This document shows, in pieces, positions 25,796-38,080 of a DNA stretch of 64,000 nucleotides (its first letter is position 1; each line of letters opens with the position of its first letter). Below the pieces are notes generated by a model. The model had not been told where the DNA came from, ran no database searches, and saw only the letters and a list, made by a program, of their open reading frames with translations. Position numbers and translations under genes: made by a program. The stretch comes from Cercis canadensis (lineage: Eukaryota > Streptophyta > Magnoliopsida > Fabales > Fabaceae), in the NCBI GenBank assembly GCA_003255065.1, contig QAOA01003946.1, forward strand, positions 1,488,120-1,552,119. The letters run 5' to 3'.

Positions 25796-28145
25796 TCAAA
25801 TAGCCCCCGCAGATGATAAAGGAGACAGAGAGTGATGGGTCCTTTCATCTTTTGGCCAAATTATGGGAATCTGACGTGGAGGATTAGATTGATGTCAAAA
25901 ATATCCGTAAATAACTAAATATATTCTGACAGATGAATGTTCATTTTTATTTTTGTTTTTCTAACCATTCAAAGCTTATCCCTTAATCAGAGATTAACAA
26001 AATGAATATGCATGCAATTGTACATGTGAGAATACGTGGCAAAGAAACCAACGTAGTTCAGATTTTCCCATATTTGTTCTATAACTTAATTATTAGTTAA
26101 TGGAATCAGGCTGAATCAGATTGTGATTTGTGCATTAATATAATCAACGAAGAGTGTTTTACTTATCTGTTAACTTTTAAAGCTTGGCTTGACCTATGAA
26201 TGGAAGCCAAGGGTTATACTGCCAAGAGGAAAGCTTTCAAATACAGTACTCTCAATAATGCATTTCGTACTAAAGAAGATTAAAAAAAATGTCAATCATT
26301 GTCAAAAACAAATTTATTTTAGTCATACACGAAATGTTTGTTAGTTTTACTTTATTAAATAAAATTTATTGATGTATATCAATTTTATTTCTCATATATT
26401 AGACTTCTGGAACCTGTATTTTTTAAGAACTTGCATGTGAGAAAGTTCTTCTTGTGATTTTATTTTTTAATAATAAAAATATTTTCCTGTTACCTTTCGT
26501 ACATCAAAATTAAACTTTGTTTCTTGGTCCTAACATCAATAAAAAAAAGAATTACATACTTAATGCTGTTAGTCTCTTATATTAATTATCCTAACAATCT
26601 ATATATATCCTGCCTGGTGAGATTAGAAGATTCGCAAAATTACTGGTGTGCATTATGCAAAATCATGATTTTGCATATGAAATATATCATTTCATACCAA
26701 GCAAGAAACCTAAATAATTGAAGATTTGAGTTTGGAGCAGTGGCTCCAACTCTCGGTCTGAAAGACAAAGACCGGTCCCTCACCCGGTCCGTGACTAATT
26801 CTTCGGCTGTCAAAAGGCACTGCTTTCTATCTCTGAAAAAGAATAAATTAAAAAACCTAAATGATTGTACCCTTCGTTAGTGAGAAAGAGAGAGAGGTTT
26901 TTAAGATAAATTAGAATTGAATACATGCAAATTCCTGTACATATAGTAATATGTAAGAATCACTTGAAAACTGTCAGACTGCATCATCGAGCCTGAAAAC
27001 TTCATGTCACAAGATCAATAAACTGCATCCCAAGTGCTTTCCTAAGTGCCAGTTCACCTTCAATTTTGCAGTTTGCCTGAACTGTCATCACTTAGAAATC
27101 TTAAACGTTTTTCAAAATCTTCTATCAATTAGTTAAAAAGGATACTATAAAAAACAGTTCAGACTCAGACTCAAAAATACAAAAACAAATAAATAAACTT
27201 ATATTTCTTCTCTTCCAAAAACCTCACAACATGGAAGCAAAAAGATAAAAGATCATTAAGAGTAGTAATTACTGGAAGCATTTGCTTGCATAATCCACAT
27301 GAATGTCACTCGTCAGATGCATATAGAAAACCAAATCTCCATCCAGGTCCCATGCAACCAGTACCAATCTTGGCCATCTTCAGGACCAAACCTGGAGATC
27401 TCCTGACTTAGACTACCAGATACATTTGAAGAAACTTGTACAAAATTGAAAATGGTTAAAGGGCAAAGCATTTAATTATAGAAATCTACAGGAAAACCCT
27501 CAAACATGCATCACAAAACTACCTTATAAACTTGATTATCTTCTGCATAGCCTGATGTTATAAAGCCATTGGATCGAACTCCCAATCAATGCAGCCAGAA
27601 GATCAAGATCAAGAGCATTCAGCTTACTTGAAAGGAACACAGACCACAGAAGAGTTACTAAGGATAGTAAGTAGTAAAAATATTAAGCAAAATGCTGAGA
27701 TTGATTTCTGGTATAAACCACAACAATCATTTAAGAAATATTTACTTACAGTCTCTGAGTGGTGGTCAGATCTGCAAATGACATCTTAAAAGTCTTAATG
27801 CATGTGGTGTAAAACCTGCATGAATTTGGCATCTCTAGGGCCAGGCTATAAAATTTTAGGTGACTCCAAAATAATTACGATCCTGGCCCTATTGTTCCTT
27901 GCCTTCTCATTTCTTTCGGCACCCAGGAGCACACCCTCCTCTCCAAGAGATAAAGCAGCTGGCACATGACATCAGCCAGACAAGCAGACAATAGCTCAAA
28001 TGAGCCACAGAATGCTGCATACAACGATTGATGCATTACCTATTGAGAAACCACTCTTAAACTCTTCCAAGGTTGATTGCCCAAGGACATTCATAAAAGA
28101 GAGCTCTAGCCCAGACATAGTCATCCACAATTTCAAATAGGCCAG
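25796..28145. other. No gene recognised
   Basis: Intergenic DNA. The part next to 28146 is probably the 3' UTR of the SWIM gene. Short frames at 26524 and 27589 have no protein-like features. Confidence 0.45.
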
Positions 28146-31100
28146 TCAATGGAGGCGCTGAAAAAGCAGCGAATTTTCTGCCATTTGAAAATTGAAATCA
28201 GGAGGTAAAGGCTGGAGTAATCCACTGTTAGACAAATCCTCAAGGGTTTTAATGTCTTGTTGCAATCTGGCCACATGTAGAATGGTATGATCAAGAACTA
28301 AAGGATCATCTGGGGGATTATGTAGCAGAGTAAGCAAAGCCTGCTTATAAACTTGAGCTGCAAATAATGGTCTTGCAACCTGCCGACTTCTACAGAAAGT
28401 TGCCACCTTAATGACATGTTTACAGAGATTTCCCAGCCTAGACCACGGACAATCACAAAGTGAGAATTCGGAACCAGGGTTCCAAACTGTATATGCCAAG
28501 CTTCTGTCTGTCTGAGATATGATTTTTGCAAGGTGGAGATTTTGCTCATCCAATATTACATCGACATCTGGAATGTGGAGAGCATGATACCAAGCATTTA
28601 TGGAGAAAGAATTGTCCCTTAGATTCTCAAAATATCCAGTCTCCAAACTGTATTGGTCTAGCCAGTATAAGGAGTGAAATTCAGTAGTTAAAGTGTGGAT
28701 TAACCAGTCAATTCTTGGCCAGAAATTAGCATAATGCTCCTTTAAAAGCCTAGATTTTAGTCTTAGATGATAGGATTCTATTGCAGCATGTGGTTCTGGA
28801 GTGGCCACAGGGAGTGACTTTATGCCATTAATCCACATATCTGCAAGACACAGCATATTAAGATTCTTGTTTCAAGAAGCAGTACTAATGTTCATGATAT
28901 TCAGAGGAGCGAATACTCTTTGATATTTATAATCATGACAGCAACTATAAAATTTACTGAATTTGGAAAAAGATCAGTTTGTAACAAAATATCCTAATGT
29001 AGAAATGCCTGTGCAAATGTTGCCCAGCAAAAAGTAAGACACACCTACTGGGGTGGGACTAAGAATGAATGAGTTGGACATAAAATATAAATGGCATTAG
29101 AGTTCAGATAAAAAATGATGATGATGAAAAGTCAAGCATATATCTCCCCTACTAGGGTAAGAATTGATATTTTATTCAAAAAATGCAAAACTAACCATTT
29201 CTCACAAAGTACCTAGATTTGATAGCCAATGGCGCCTGAAGTAGTCCATGAAACCACACTGATCAACAAATATTTGCATAAACTCTTCAACCGCATCCAT
29301 AGCATTTGGCCCACTTCTTGTACAATACAAAATCCAGCCCAAGTGCCTAAACATCTCCCGTTGCACATCAAAGTTGCAGCATTTCATCAAAAGCTTTTTT
29401 ATCCAAGCACGGCGAACATGCCAGACACATAATAGGATTCGACACTGGAAAGCCTCTCTGCAATAAGCATATCTCACTATAATTAATTTTGAAAAAAAAA
29501 AAAAAAACTTTTTTTAACAAACAAAAGAGTGGCACGTATGCCTCTCTGCAATAAGCATGATCTCACTACAAGTGCTTTTGGAAGAGGGGATCAAAATAAA
29601 AGCACTGATTTCTTTACCTTATGATAGAAGAGTCAAGAGACGGATCATCCAAGAAAATAGCATTAGGCCTCCATCTGGGATCCTTGGTTTGTACTCTTTC
29701 AGAGAGCAGCCCAATCCATTTATGAATATCTTTACTGACAAAAGATGAGGTGATGATCCAAGCAACTGGAATTGCATTTTGGGATGAATCAAAAACAAGT
29801 AAAGAACACAGGGGATACTGTCCAGGACAAAAAAGAAAAGTATAAGGTATTGTGAAATTCTTATTCTCCATAATAATGATAATCAATTGTTATCATACCT
29901 AATTAAAAAGAAAGGTCCATACATTCTTCAAGATTATGCTGATGAAACTTTCATCTTTCTTCTAAACATGTTTTTTTCCCATTGAAACTCATTGAAAAAA
30001 ATGGAAAAAATTATTTACCTTCTATCAATCTTGAGTTCAAGCCCTCACTAACTTACTAATAAGATAAAAATGAATAATTGGAACTATTTTAACACGCTAA
30101 GTTGGAACATATACGGATATCGACCATTGTCATGTTTCACAATAACAACAAACAAGATAAGCAAAAATCATTATAGATATGAAAAGGTAATTACGAAAAC
30201 TAGTTTCAGTACCTTAAATTTCTTAGAGCCAAATGTTGAATGGAAAGAAATGGAACTGTTATGTCCATAACGAAGCATTTGTTGCAGCTGCCAATCTGTC
30301 TGTATTCCTAAAATAAATGGTACTGAACCTGAGTTATGTTGAAAGTAGAAAACATGCTTCTGATGGCGTTGGACCCACATCTTTACACTGCATTCATCAT
30401 TTTCCTGTAGCTCATGAGAAGAATTACGTATAATCCTTTCCATGTTACGCACATCATTTCGAGTGAGGAAATCATCGCGGTTTTGGGGCCCACCTTGCTT
30501 CTGCATCACCTCTGTGTGGTGCTGTATTATATCGTCCAAAGATATTCCGACATAAAGCATAGACATCACTTTCTGGCGTAACTCATCTGAAATTCTTGGA
30601 GCATACATTGCCCTTGTCCCAACTGCATCCCTGTCAAGTATCCCATGACATGGTGCCCCTGTTTTATCCACGTGCTTTCTTTGGTTATATATGATGAGGG
30701 AGACGAGGGGCCGGTTATATAATCTTTTTACAGTGAAATGGCAAAGGCAGCCTCTCATCATGTGACGTCTTCCTGGCCTGCTCCCCTTCCCTGACGCAGG
30801 TTTGATGTTTGCGCCATCCCCCATGCCAGATTCACTCTCTCGGTAGTCTTCAGGACCATAAGAACACCAGTATCTAAGAATCACCATATAAATTAGTTAT
30901 TTTATAACCCAGATGAAACTTGAAAATTCCGATACATCATTCCTAAAGAGATGGGGAAGAATATATAACAGTTTGGGGTAACTTCAACCACAAGTTTTTT
31001 TTCCCCTGAATGTTCTTTCATCACAATTCAGATGATTAGGCTTCAAATCACATATATTTTGACCAAAAAAAAAATAGCCATTCAGTGAAAGATTAAATTT

Positions 31101-31456
31101 ATGCATACACAGTATGTTTTCCAACGTATGTCAATAAACAAGAGCAAATCACCAGCCAATGATTGGAAGTAGAAGACCACTTACAATGTGTACTCAAGAT
31201 AGCCATCCACCCTTGGTTTAGTGATGCTCCCTTCAGGTCTCTTTCTTCTTGATTCAATGCGAAAGTTAGCTGGGCACTCTGCGTTGGAAGATTCTCCTCT
31301 TACAAAATCATCTACTCTAGCAAAAGGAATCAGAGCAATATCATCTCCACCTTGGCGGCCACCTTCTACTTTTGCCCAGTTTATATGTGCAGCAGAAAAC
31401 TCAGGACAAGGAGGATCTTGAACTGGAAGGTTTAGAATGTCCTCCATTCTTGGCAT
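28146..31456 (-). CDS. SWIM zinc-finger protein, domesticated MULE transposase-like
   Basis: Five exons on the minus strand: 31185-31456, 30213-30873, 29618-29817, 29213-29457 and 28146-28840. They total 2073 nt, 690 aa, with no internal stop and all phases consistent. The start MPRMEDILNL directly follows an acceptor, so a leader intron lies upstream. Residues about 290-420 align in pattern with the MULE transposase fold: a HSTFG block where transposases have D-x-T-F/Y, then PVAWII, IFLDD, and CVWHVRRAW. The SWIM finger is Cys588, Cys590, Cys599, His601 (CDC...CKH). Length, intact frame and the loss of the first catalytic Asp suggest a host gene derived from a transposase, like the small plant family of SWIM proteins with this layout. 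Function is unknown; DNA or protein binding is likely. It shares no inverted repeats with its flanks. Confidence 0.88.
29453..29568. repeat. Direct repeat of an intron acceptor region
   Basis: CCTCTCTGCAATAAGCAT followed by ATCTCACTA at 29453-29480 recurs almost unchanged at 29541-29568. Between the copies are runs of A and T (about 29490-29515). On the minus strand the first copy carries the real acceptor of SWIM exon 4, so the second is a duplicated acceptor inside the intron. Confidence 0.7.
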
Positions 31457-32360
31457 CTGTAACTCCAAATAAAAAGAAGAAAAAAAAAAAAAAATGAATC
31501 ACCATACTCAAATAAGACCTCTCAGCCTTACCCCACATTTTTGGCATAGCTGATTGTTCCCATGTTACAACCATTACAAATAATGAACATTAAAAGTGTA
31601 CTTATCATGGTTCATAAGCACAATGGTCAAGCACATAAAAAAGAGGGCTAGTTATTTAATACCACAAATAAAAATGATAACTGAAATTATCTATACTGTT
31701 TATTTTACCTAACAGATTTGCGGGACCTACAAAATACACGGCAGTACCACTTGTGATACATTGGTACTGATTAATTGGCCCAAAAGGAGATGCAAAAGCT
31801 TTTATTTTCCCCTAAGTAGCATTTCACATTTTTCAGGCAAAATGAGATGCTGAGGGGTGCTGGACTAATGAATGACAATATTTCTCCGTGTCTTTTACAG
31901 TTAACATAACTTCTTCTTTTGTAATTTGGTTCTCAAAACGGAAACTAATTATCTATATTCGCTTTCGCTTAGTGAGTATCACCCACTGAACCAAAGCTAA
32001 TTACCCCAATGCAGCAAAAGTGTTCATAAAATTTCGAACCTAACTTACTTTGCAGTCAACCCGTCAAACAACCCATAAGTTACTTAAAGAAAAAAAAAAT
32101 CATGATAAACTATTGGCATAATCCGCACGGAATCGGTGGCGGAGCCACCTTACATTCAGCGATTGCGGTTGAATTCCATGAAATTTCAAAAAGAAAAAGA
32201 AACTGAGAATACGAAGTTGCAGTGAGAGCGAGCGCAAGAGGCTCACCGTGAATAGAGAACACAGATCCCCGATCAGGACTCTTCGTCGCGGAGACTGAGA
32301 GCTTTCAAAGGGGAAATCTGAAACCAAACAAGCACTGTCACCGCTCCGGCGCGCCACGCT
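31457..32360. other. 5' leader intron(s) and promoter of the SWIM gene
   Basis: The start codon of the SWIM gene sits right after an AG acceptor, so at least one leader exon must lie here. On the minus strand, 32230-32300 reads as a GC-richer exon-like block bounded by a TTTCAG acceptor-like site and a GTGAGCC donor-like site. Inference. Confidence 0.45.
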
Positions 32361-32448
32361 CTGCTCCTAAGTGGATTGGGCCTTTCATCTTACCGACCCA
32401 TCTTCAAAATAGTCAATAGCCCAGAAAATAAACCCTGCATTTCTGGAT

Positions 32449-32770
32449 TACCCGCTCTGGCCCAACTTAATAGAATTTTTGTTCATTAGCAAAAAACAAT
32501 AGTATTTTTGTTGATTTATTTCCAAAATTTTATCTTCTGTTTATATATAAATCCTCGCTCCCTCAATTGCTATTTTCTAGGCAGTTTATTTATCCCCCAT
32601 GAAAATTCACATAAAAAAAATTTTCTCCGGTGCAAATGAATAGATATAATTTTTTTAATAAAATTATTACAACAATGTAATATGATAAACTTATTTATTT
32701 GACACAAACGAAAGAATAGTTTTCTTATCCAAAAAAGAAAATAATATTTCTACCCAAAAAATAATGTTTA
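32449..32770. repeat. Diverged repeat, copy 1
   Basis: Begins CTCTGGCCCAACTTAAT, and also shares a block ATGAAAATTCACATA..., a TAATATGATAA-like block and ACACAAACGAAAGAAT with 33830-34140. Similarity is patchy. The MOT1 pseudogene lies between the two copies. Confidence 0.5.
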
Positions 32771-33184
32771 ACATTGTCGAACGTCCCTTTCAGAGGGAGT
32801 ACTCAACAATGCAGGGCGGAAGAACCCCAAAATATTAAAATAAAATAATTGTTATAGATAAAAATTATTTGTTATTTACAGTGTGAGAAAAAAATGTAAA
32901 AATTTAGAAAAATTATTATGAAAATGATGGAGTCGCGATTAAACACCTATGAAAATGTTAGGTCTATATTATTAGAGTTGGAAAAGAGAATTAGTTACAT
33001 GTAGAGAGATGTTGACACCTTACAACACTTGTTTTAGTGAACGGTTACCAATTTAATTTTATGTTATTTAAAATTATTAAATAAAATTGATCATTAAATT
33101 TATTTGTAAAACAAAAATAAAAATATTTTTAAATATCTCATCTTATTGTGCATATTGTTAAAAGTGACAAATGACTATGACAAT

Positions 33185-33660
33185 AGTTGGTTTGGTGTCA
33201 TGGTGCTGGTGGACTAGCAGGGCAATATAAGTTTGGTGGCAGGAGTGGTGGCTGTGTTGCACTTCTTGGTCCAGCAAAATTGATCTTGAGCTTGGCATTG
33301 GGAAGTTCTTTAGCACAAATCTTTAATGAGTTTCCTGTGGGAATCTTAGGGGTGTGTACTGTTGTTTGCTGGAATTGAGCTAGCCATGACTTGTACGGAC
33401 ATGAATACCAAAGAAGATGCCTTTGTGATGCTTATTTCTACAGCAGTTTCGCTGTGTGATAATTAAGGGATTTGAATACAAGTGCTTTTATTGTATTTAC
33501 TTTTGCCTATGTTAATTGTTGTGCAAATACGCTTGTGAGTTGTGAGGTATATTCTTGCGTTATGGCAACAGAACAACAAAAAGAGTAATTCTCCATTCGG
33601 AGCTCATGAGTAATCAGCTTTTCGAATAAAATTGTAAGATTTGATGCTGGACTGATCATT
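33185..33660 (+). pseudogene. MOT1 molybdate transporter pseudogene (3' fragment)
   Basis: 33185-33454 matches the last third of the two MOT1 genes, from SWFG through CHGAGGLAGQYKFGGRSGG to TAVSL. A 13-bp loss removes part of the GAMPS segment at the start, an extra base after GILGV shifts the frame, and the match ends at TAVSL followed by a stop. 33540-33655 still resembles the 3' flank of the other copies (TATGGCAACAGAACAACAAAAAG, ATGAGTAATCAGCTTT). Details such as TGTTGCACTTCTTGG and TTTAATGAGTTT make it closer to the copy at 42549 than to that at 36665. It has no 5' two-thirds and no promoter. Confidence 0.9.
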
Positions 33661-33829
33661 AATATTGCTATTCACATCATCCACTCTTTTACTAAATCAA
33701 ATTTTGTAGTAGATTTACTTTTTTTTTTTTTTNCTTTTTTTTTTTATTTATGAACAACTTAAATTAAACTGGACCAATATATATGCGTGAGCCCAAGAAA
33801 TAAGACCATCATTCCTGTAATGACTGATC

Positions 33830-34140
33830 CGTTCTGGCCCAACTTAATTGTACTTTGTAGATCCATTCGCATATTTTCTTTCTTCATTTTATCTATGATC
33901 TCTTTCGGTTTTTTAATATCCCAACTCTTTTCTATCGGATGTACATGAAAGTTCACATAGAAAAAAAAAAAAAAAAAATTCCTATATTTCTTCTAGGAAA
34001 ATTAATTTATGCGAAAAGTTTATAAATATCTTACAAAACTATAATATGATGATTTTTAATACTCATTCATTAGTTATGTATTTAACACAAACAAACTCGA
34101 AAGAAATATTTTCCGCAGAAAAAAAAAAAAAAGCGCTTAT
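33830..34140. repeat. Diverged repeat, copy 2
   Basis: Counterpart of 32449-32770. Its presence downstream of the MOT1 pseudogene suggests that the pseudogene arrived or was duplicated within a larger segment of about 1.4 kb. Confidence 0.5.
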
Positions 34141-34411
34141 TTGATTCACACACACACAAAAGAATCTCTGTAACAGTTACATATAATGATATGTTTGGTA
34201 TGCTTAATAATTTGAGAAGATTAGAAAAGGAAGAAGGGATGAGTGTTTAAAGATATGGGAGGGATTTAAAATATTTTTTCCTCTATTATTCTCTTAAATA
34301 ATTTTTAAATTTATTTTTACAACTAAATATATTAAAAACAAAATAAACTTTACTATTTTTACTCCCTTACCAAATATACACTAAGTAAATTAAATTACTC
34401 TTTTTCCTCAA

Positions 34412-34456
<45 letters not shown>

Positions 34457-36576
34457 TCCTGCTTAGTTCATTCAGATCTGTTTTCCTTACCATCTGCAAT
34501 GTCTACGGTGGCTTATACTCTTCCACAAAAAGTGACGCATTTTGGAGAATAATCATATTCCAATAGCATGAGCGTTTATTTTCACTATTTTTACTTCTGA
34601 GTATCGAATTTCGAAAGGAAAAGAAGTGAAAGAGATAATACCAAAAAAAAAAAAAGTGAAAGAGATAGCATAGAATCATAGAATAGCATCTCTGGTTATA
34701 GGTTTTATTTATTCAATCTTATTTGTGGATACATTGTATGAGATACATATTCAGCACTGAAAAGAAAAAGTAATAAGGACTCTTTTCATCCCTCAAATAT
34801 GAAATGGAATCTCGTAAGTGTTATGATGTTTTTTTTTTTCTTTTTCTTTTTCAGCTTCAGTTGAGTGCCGTGTAAAATTACTTTTTAATTTTTATTCCTT
34901 TGAAAGTTTGAATACATATATTATTCGCTTTCCTTATACGCAGGGATTGAAAGAGCAATTAAGATGGAATAATTTTTTAGTTGTCCAGTAATTCCAGTTA
35001 CTGATAAACTTCTTCCACATTTCTCTAATCAGGATGATAAATTATATCGAGATAAAATAAATAAATAAATAATATATATTTAAAGGATAGGAAGATTATG
35101 TGAACCGCCATAATCCACACTATGAAGTATGAAGCTTGACTATAATAATAACAAATAATTAATTCAGCTGCTTATGATAGTGTACGCCAGGAAGATGGGG
35201 ATAAGTGGTGCTTGAGGAATTTGGAACAATGGGTCAATGAGTGAGATGATTATTCTTATTGATAATGGCTGTAATTGTCTCAAGGATAATAGTGTTTTTT
35301 TTTTTTTTAATACTTTTTACGAAAATCTCCTAAAAGACTATATGTGCCACAAATTTAAAACTTAGCTAATTTAAATGAATTTATTACATACTTATCATTA
35401 TGTCAAACTCTTAAAATTATAAGGATAATAATTGAGAATTACATATTTAATTATACAAATTTTAGATTTAAATTTTATGGTGAAATGGGTGAGATGAAAT
35501 TAAGAAGAAGGATAAATTATTTTGTGTACTCTTTTTATTGAGAAAAAAAAATAATGAATGTAGTTTAATGCTCAAATGAATAAATAGTTGCACACTGGTG
35601 AAAGTGGGAAGGAGCATAATTTTTGTGCTTTGATGGGACATCAATGCTGGAATGGGAGAGGAATTGAGGGTGATATTGCAAGCTAGTAGATGATTGATGG
35701 AGTATGGACATTAGATAATGGCGAGTGGCTGGGGTTAGTTGGTGATATTGAGATTTGAGATGATATGGGAATGGAAGATCGGAAAGGCAGACATAGAAAC
35801 TTCTATAAACGTCACACTAAGAATGCCGTTAAATTCTTTGACAGAACTGGACGGATGACCATTGGAAGGATTTAATTTTTGGATCTAGGGAGGGTGCTAT
35901 CCTACCTCACTTAAATGAGTAGGCTAAAAGGAAATAAATATTTTATTAGAAGTTTGGAGCACAACAAACTTTTAATTTTGATAGTATCATAAAAATCTAA
36001 AAAAAAATTGAGTCACAAAATATGTAACAAAAACAATTAACTCATTGTAAAATACAAAAAATATACTAAAAAATAGATAATATTTTGTTTTGACTATGTT
36101 AAATTCAATTTCAGTTAACAATTTGAGAATGCAACCTATATTGAATAACTCAATTTTTTGATATATGATATTGAAATTAAAAGTTAATTATACTCTAAAC
36201 TCTCCATAAAATTTTCTTTCAGTTTTTATCCTACTGCTAAAAATGAGGTAGGACAAAGTCCACCCTCGATCTATTTTTGCAACCGTCTCAAAGTTGATGA
36301 GGGTGTCTATATTTATTTTCTTTTAAGCTTAAAATTTTACAATTTTATTTCAAATTTCAAATTTGTAAATACTATTTGTCTTTATCAAGGTAAAGAATTT
36401 GATTGATTTTTCTACTTTTTTTCATTAATTATTGAGTACTGTCAATACACCTGTAAATTTACACATTCTTTACACTTAAACTTCATTTTCTATGCTTGTG
36501 TGCAAAGTGCAAACACCATTTCTCTTGAATATTCACAACTTGAGAATTTGACATTGACTTTGGAGTTGGAAATTAG
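34141..36576. other. No gene recognised
   Basis: AT-rich intergenic DNA. It contains a TA microsatellite at 34413-34453 and ends in the promoter of the first intact MOT1 gene. I looked for further MOT1 or ArfGAP remnants and saw none. Confidence 0.45.
34413..34453. repeat. (TA)n microsatellite
   Basis: About 20 uninterrupted TA units. Confidence 0.9.
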
Positions 36577-36583
36577 TATAAAT
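36577..36583 (+). promoter_or_regulatory. TATA box of MOT1 copy 1
   Basis: TATAAAT, 82 bp before the ATG at 36665. The preceding block GAAATTAGTATAAATG is conserved ahead of MOT1 copy 2, and ATTGAC and GGAGTT lie just upstream in both. Conservation between paralogues supports it as core promoter. Confidence 0.6.
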
Positions 36584-36664
36584 GTAAACCGCATGGCATT
36601 CACATTCGTGCTTCTAAAACATTCTTCGTAGTAACACCCACAAGGGCCACTACACCAGTTAGAA

Positions 36665-38080
36665 ATGGCATCTCAGAACCCTCAAATTCCCGACCCTGAA
36701 ACTGCCCAAACAGCTCATACAGAACCGGCGACTGGTTTATCGGCCAACGTCTTCGTACAGAAAGTGAAAACCAACTTGGTTTTCCGATCAAAATGGGCGG
36801 AATTGAATGGTGCCATGGGGGACCTTGGCACATACATACCCATAGTGCTGGCTCTCACACTAGCCAGAGACCTCAACCTTGGTACCACATTGATTTTTAC
36901 AGGAATCTACAATGTTATTACCGGTGCCATTTATGGGGTACCCATGCCTGTCCAGCCCATGAAGTCCATCGCCGCCGAGGCCCTTTCTGACACCGGGTTT
37001 GGGGTGCCGGAGATCATGGCTGCCGGAATTTTAACCGGCGGGATCCTGTTGGTACTGGGTGTAACGGGGTTGATGCAGCTAGTTTACAAGCTGATTCCTT
37101 TATGTGTAGTCAGGGGGATTCAGCTGACACAAGGCTTGTCATTTGCATTGGCTGCGGTTAAATACGTTAAGAAAATACAAGATTTGCCCAAATCTAAGTC
37201 TCTAGGGGATAGAGAATGGTTTGGTTTGGATGGGTTGGTTTTGGCCATTGTATGTGTTTGCTTTATTGTCATAGTGAACGGAGCTGGTGAGAATCATGGT
37301 TGTGAGAGCAGAGAAGGCACCAGTTACGATTTGGGTGATCAAGAGAGTACAAGAAACAGGGGGAGGAGCAGGGTGAGAAAGATCATTTTCTCACTTCCTT
37401 CTGCTTTTATTGTGTTTGTGCTAGGTGTTGTTTTAGCCTTCATAAGGAGGCCTAAGGTGGTGCATGAAATTGAATTTGGGCCCTCCTCTATGCAAATAGT
37501 GAAAATTTCTAGACATGCATGGAAGCGAGGGTTCATTAAGGGTACAATTCCTCAGCTCCCATTGTCAATTTTGAACTCTGTGATAGCTGTTTGCAAGTTG
37601 TCATCTGATCTGTTCCCAGGGAGGGATTTTTCAGTTACTTCCTTGTCAGTGACAGTGGGTTTGATGAACTTGTTGGGTAGTTGGTTTGGGGCCATGCCAA
37701 GCTGCCATGGTGCTGGTGGACTAGCAGGGCAATATAAGTTTGGTGGCAGGAGTGGTGGCTGTGTGGCTCTTCTAGGTGCAGCCAAATTGATATTGGGTTT
37801 GGTATTAGGAACTTCCTTAGCACACATTTTTAACCAGTTTCCAGTGGGAATCTTAGGGGTGTTGTTGTTGTTTGCTGGAACAGAGCTAGCCATGGCTTCC
37901 AGAGACATGAATAACAAAGAAGATTCCTTTGTGATGCTTCTTTGTACAGCAGTTTCACTAGTGGGTTCAAGTGCAGCTCTTGGCTTCTTGTGTGGAATGA
38001 TTGTGTTTGTGCTTCTTAAGCTAAGGAATTGGACAAAGGGTGAATCTCTTTCTTCCCTTTGGACGCATCAAAACGCTTAG
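36665..38080 (+). CDS. MOT1: Molybdate transporter MOT1, copy 1
   Basis: A single-exon gene of 471 aa. Residues 1-35 are hydrophilic. From LNGAMGDLGTYIPIVLALTL onward about nine or ten hydrophobic segments alternate with short loops. Family signatures are present: PMPVQPMKSIAAEAL near residue 97, and CHGAGGLAGQYKFGGRSGG near residue 350. A charged central loop with RRPKVVHEIEFGPSSMQ lies between. MOT1 proteins carry molybdate with high affinity, supplying the molybdenum cofactor; family members sit in plasma, mitochondrial or vacuolar membrane, and I cannot tell which here. Length is normal for the family. Copy 2 at 42549 is nearly identical over long stretches, with differences mainly in the N-terminus and the loop at about residues 205-235. 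An AATAAA lies at about 38286. Confidence 0.95.
   Translation: MASQNPQIPDPETAQTAHTEPATGLSANVFVQKVKTNLVFRSKWAELNGAMGDLGTYIPIVLALTLARDLNLGTTLIFTGIYNVITGAIYGVPMPVQPMKSIAAEALSDTGFGVPEIMAAGILTGGILLVLGVTGLMQLVYKLIPLCVVRGIQLTQGLSFALAAVKYVKKIQDLPKSKSLGDREWFGLDGLVLAIVCVCFIVIVNGAGENHGCESREGTSYDLGDQESTRNRGRSRVRKIIFSLPSAFIVFVLGVVLAFIRRPKVVHEIEFGPSSMQIVKISRHAWKRGFIKGTIPQLPLSILNSVIAVCKLSSDLFPGRDFSVTSLSVTVGLMNLLGSWFGAMPSCHGAGGLAGQYKFGGRSGGCVALLGAAKLILGLVLGTSLAHIFNQFPVGILGVLLLFAGTELAMASRDMNNKEDSFVMLLCTAVSLVGSSAALGFLCGMIVFVLLKLRNWTKGESLSSLWTHQNA

Noticed and set aside
29488..29515. A and T runs between the acceptor repeats as a retroposed poly(A) tail.
   Set aside because: The repeat contains intron sequence and there is no inserted body between tail and repeat, so slippage or repair is simpler.
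37552..37917. Antisense frames of over 100 codons within both MOT1 genes (also 43454-43960).
   Set aside because: They mirror the MOT1 coding sequence in both copies and have no family features; codon structure of the sense strand explains them.
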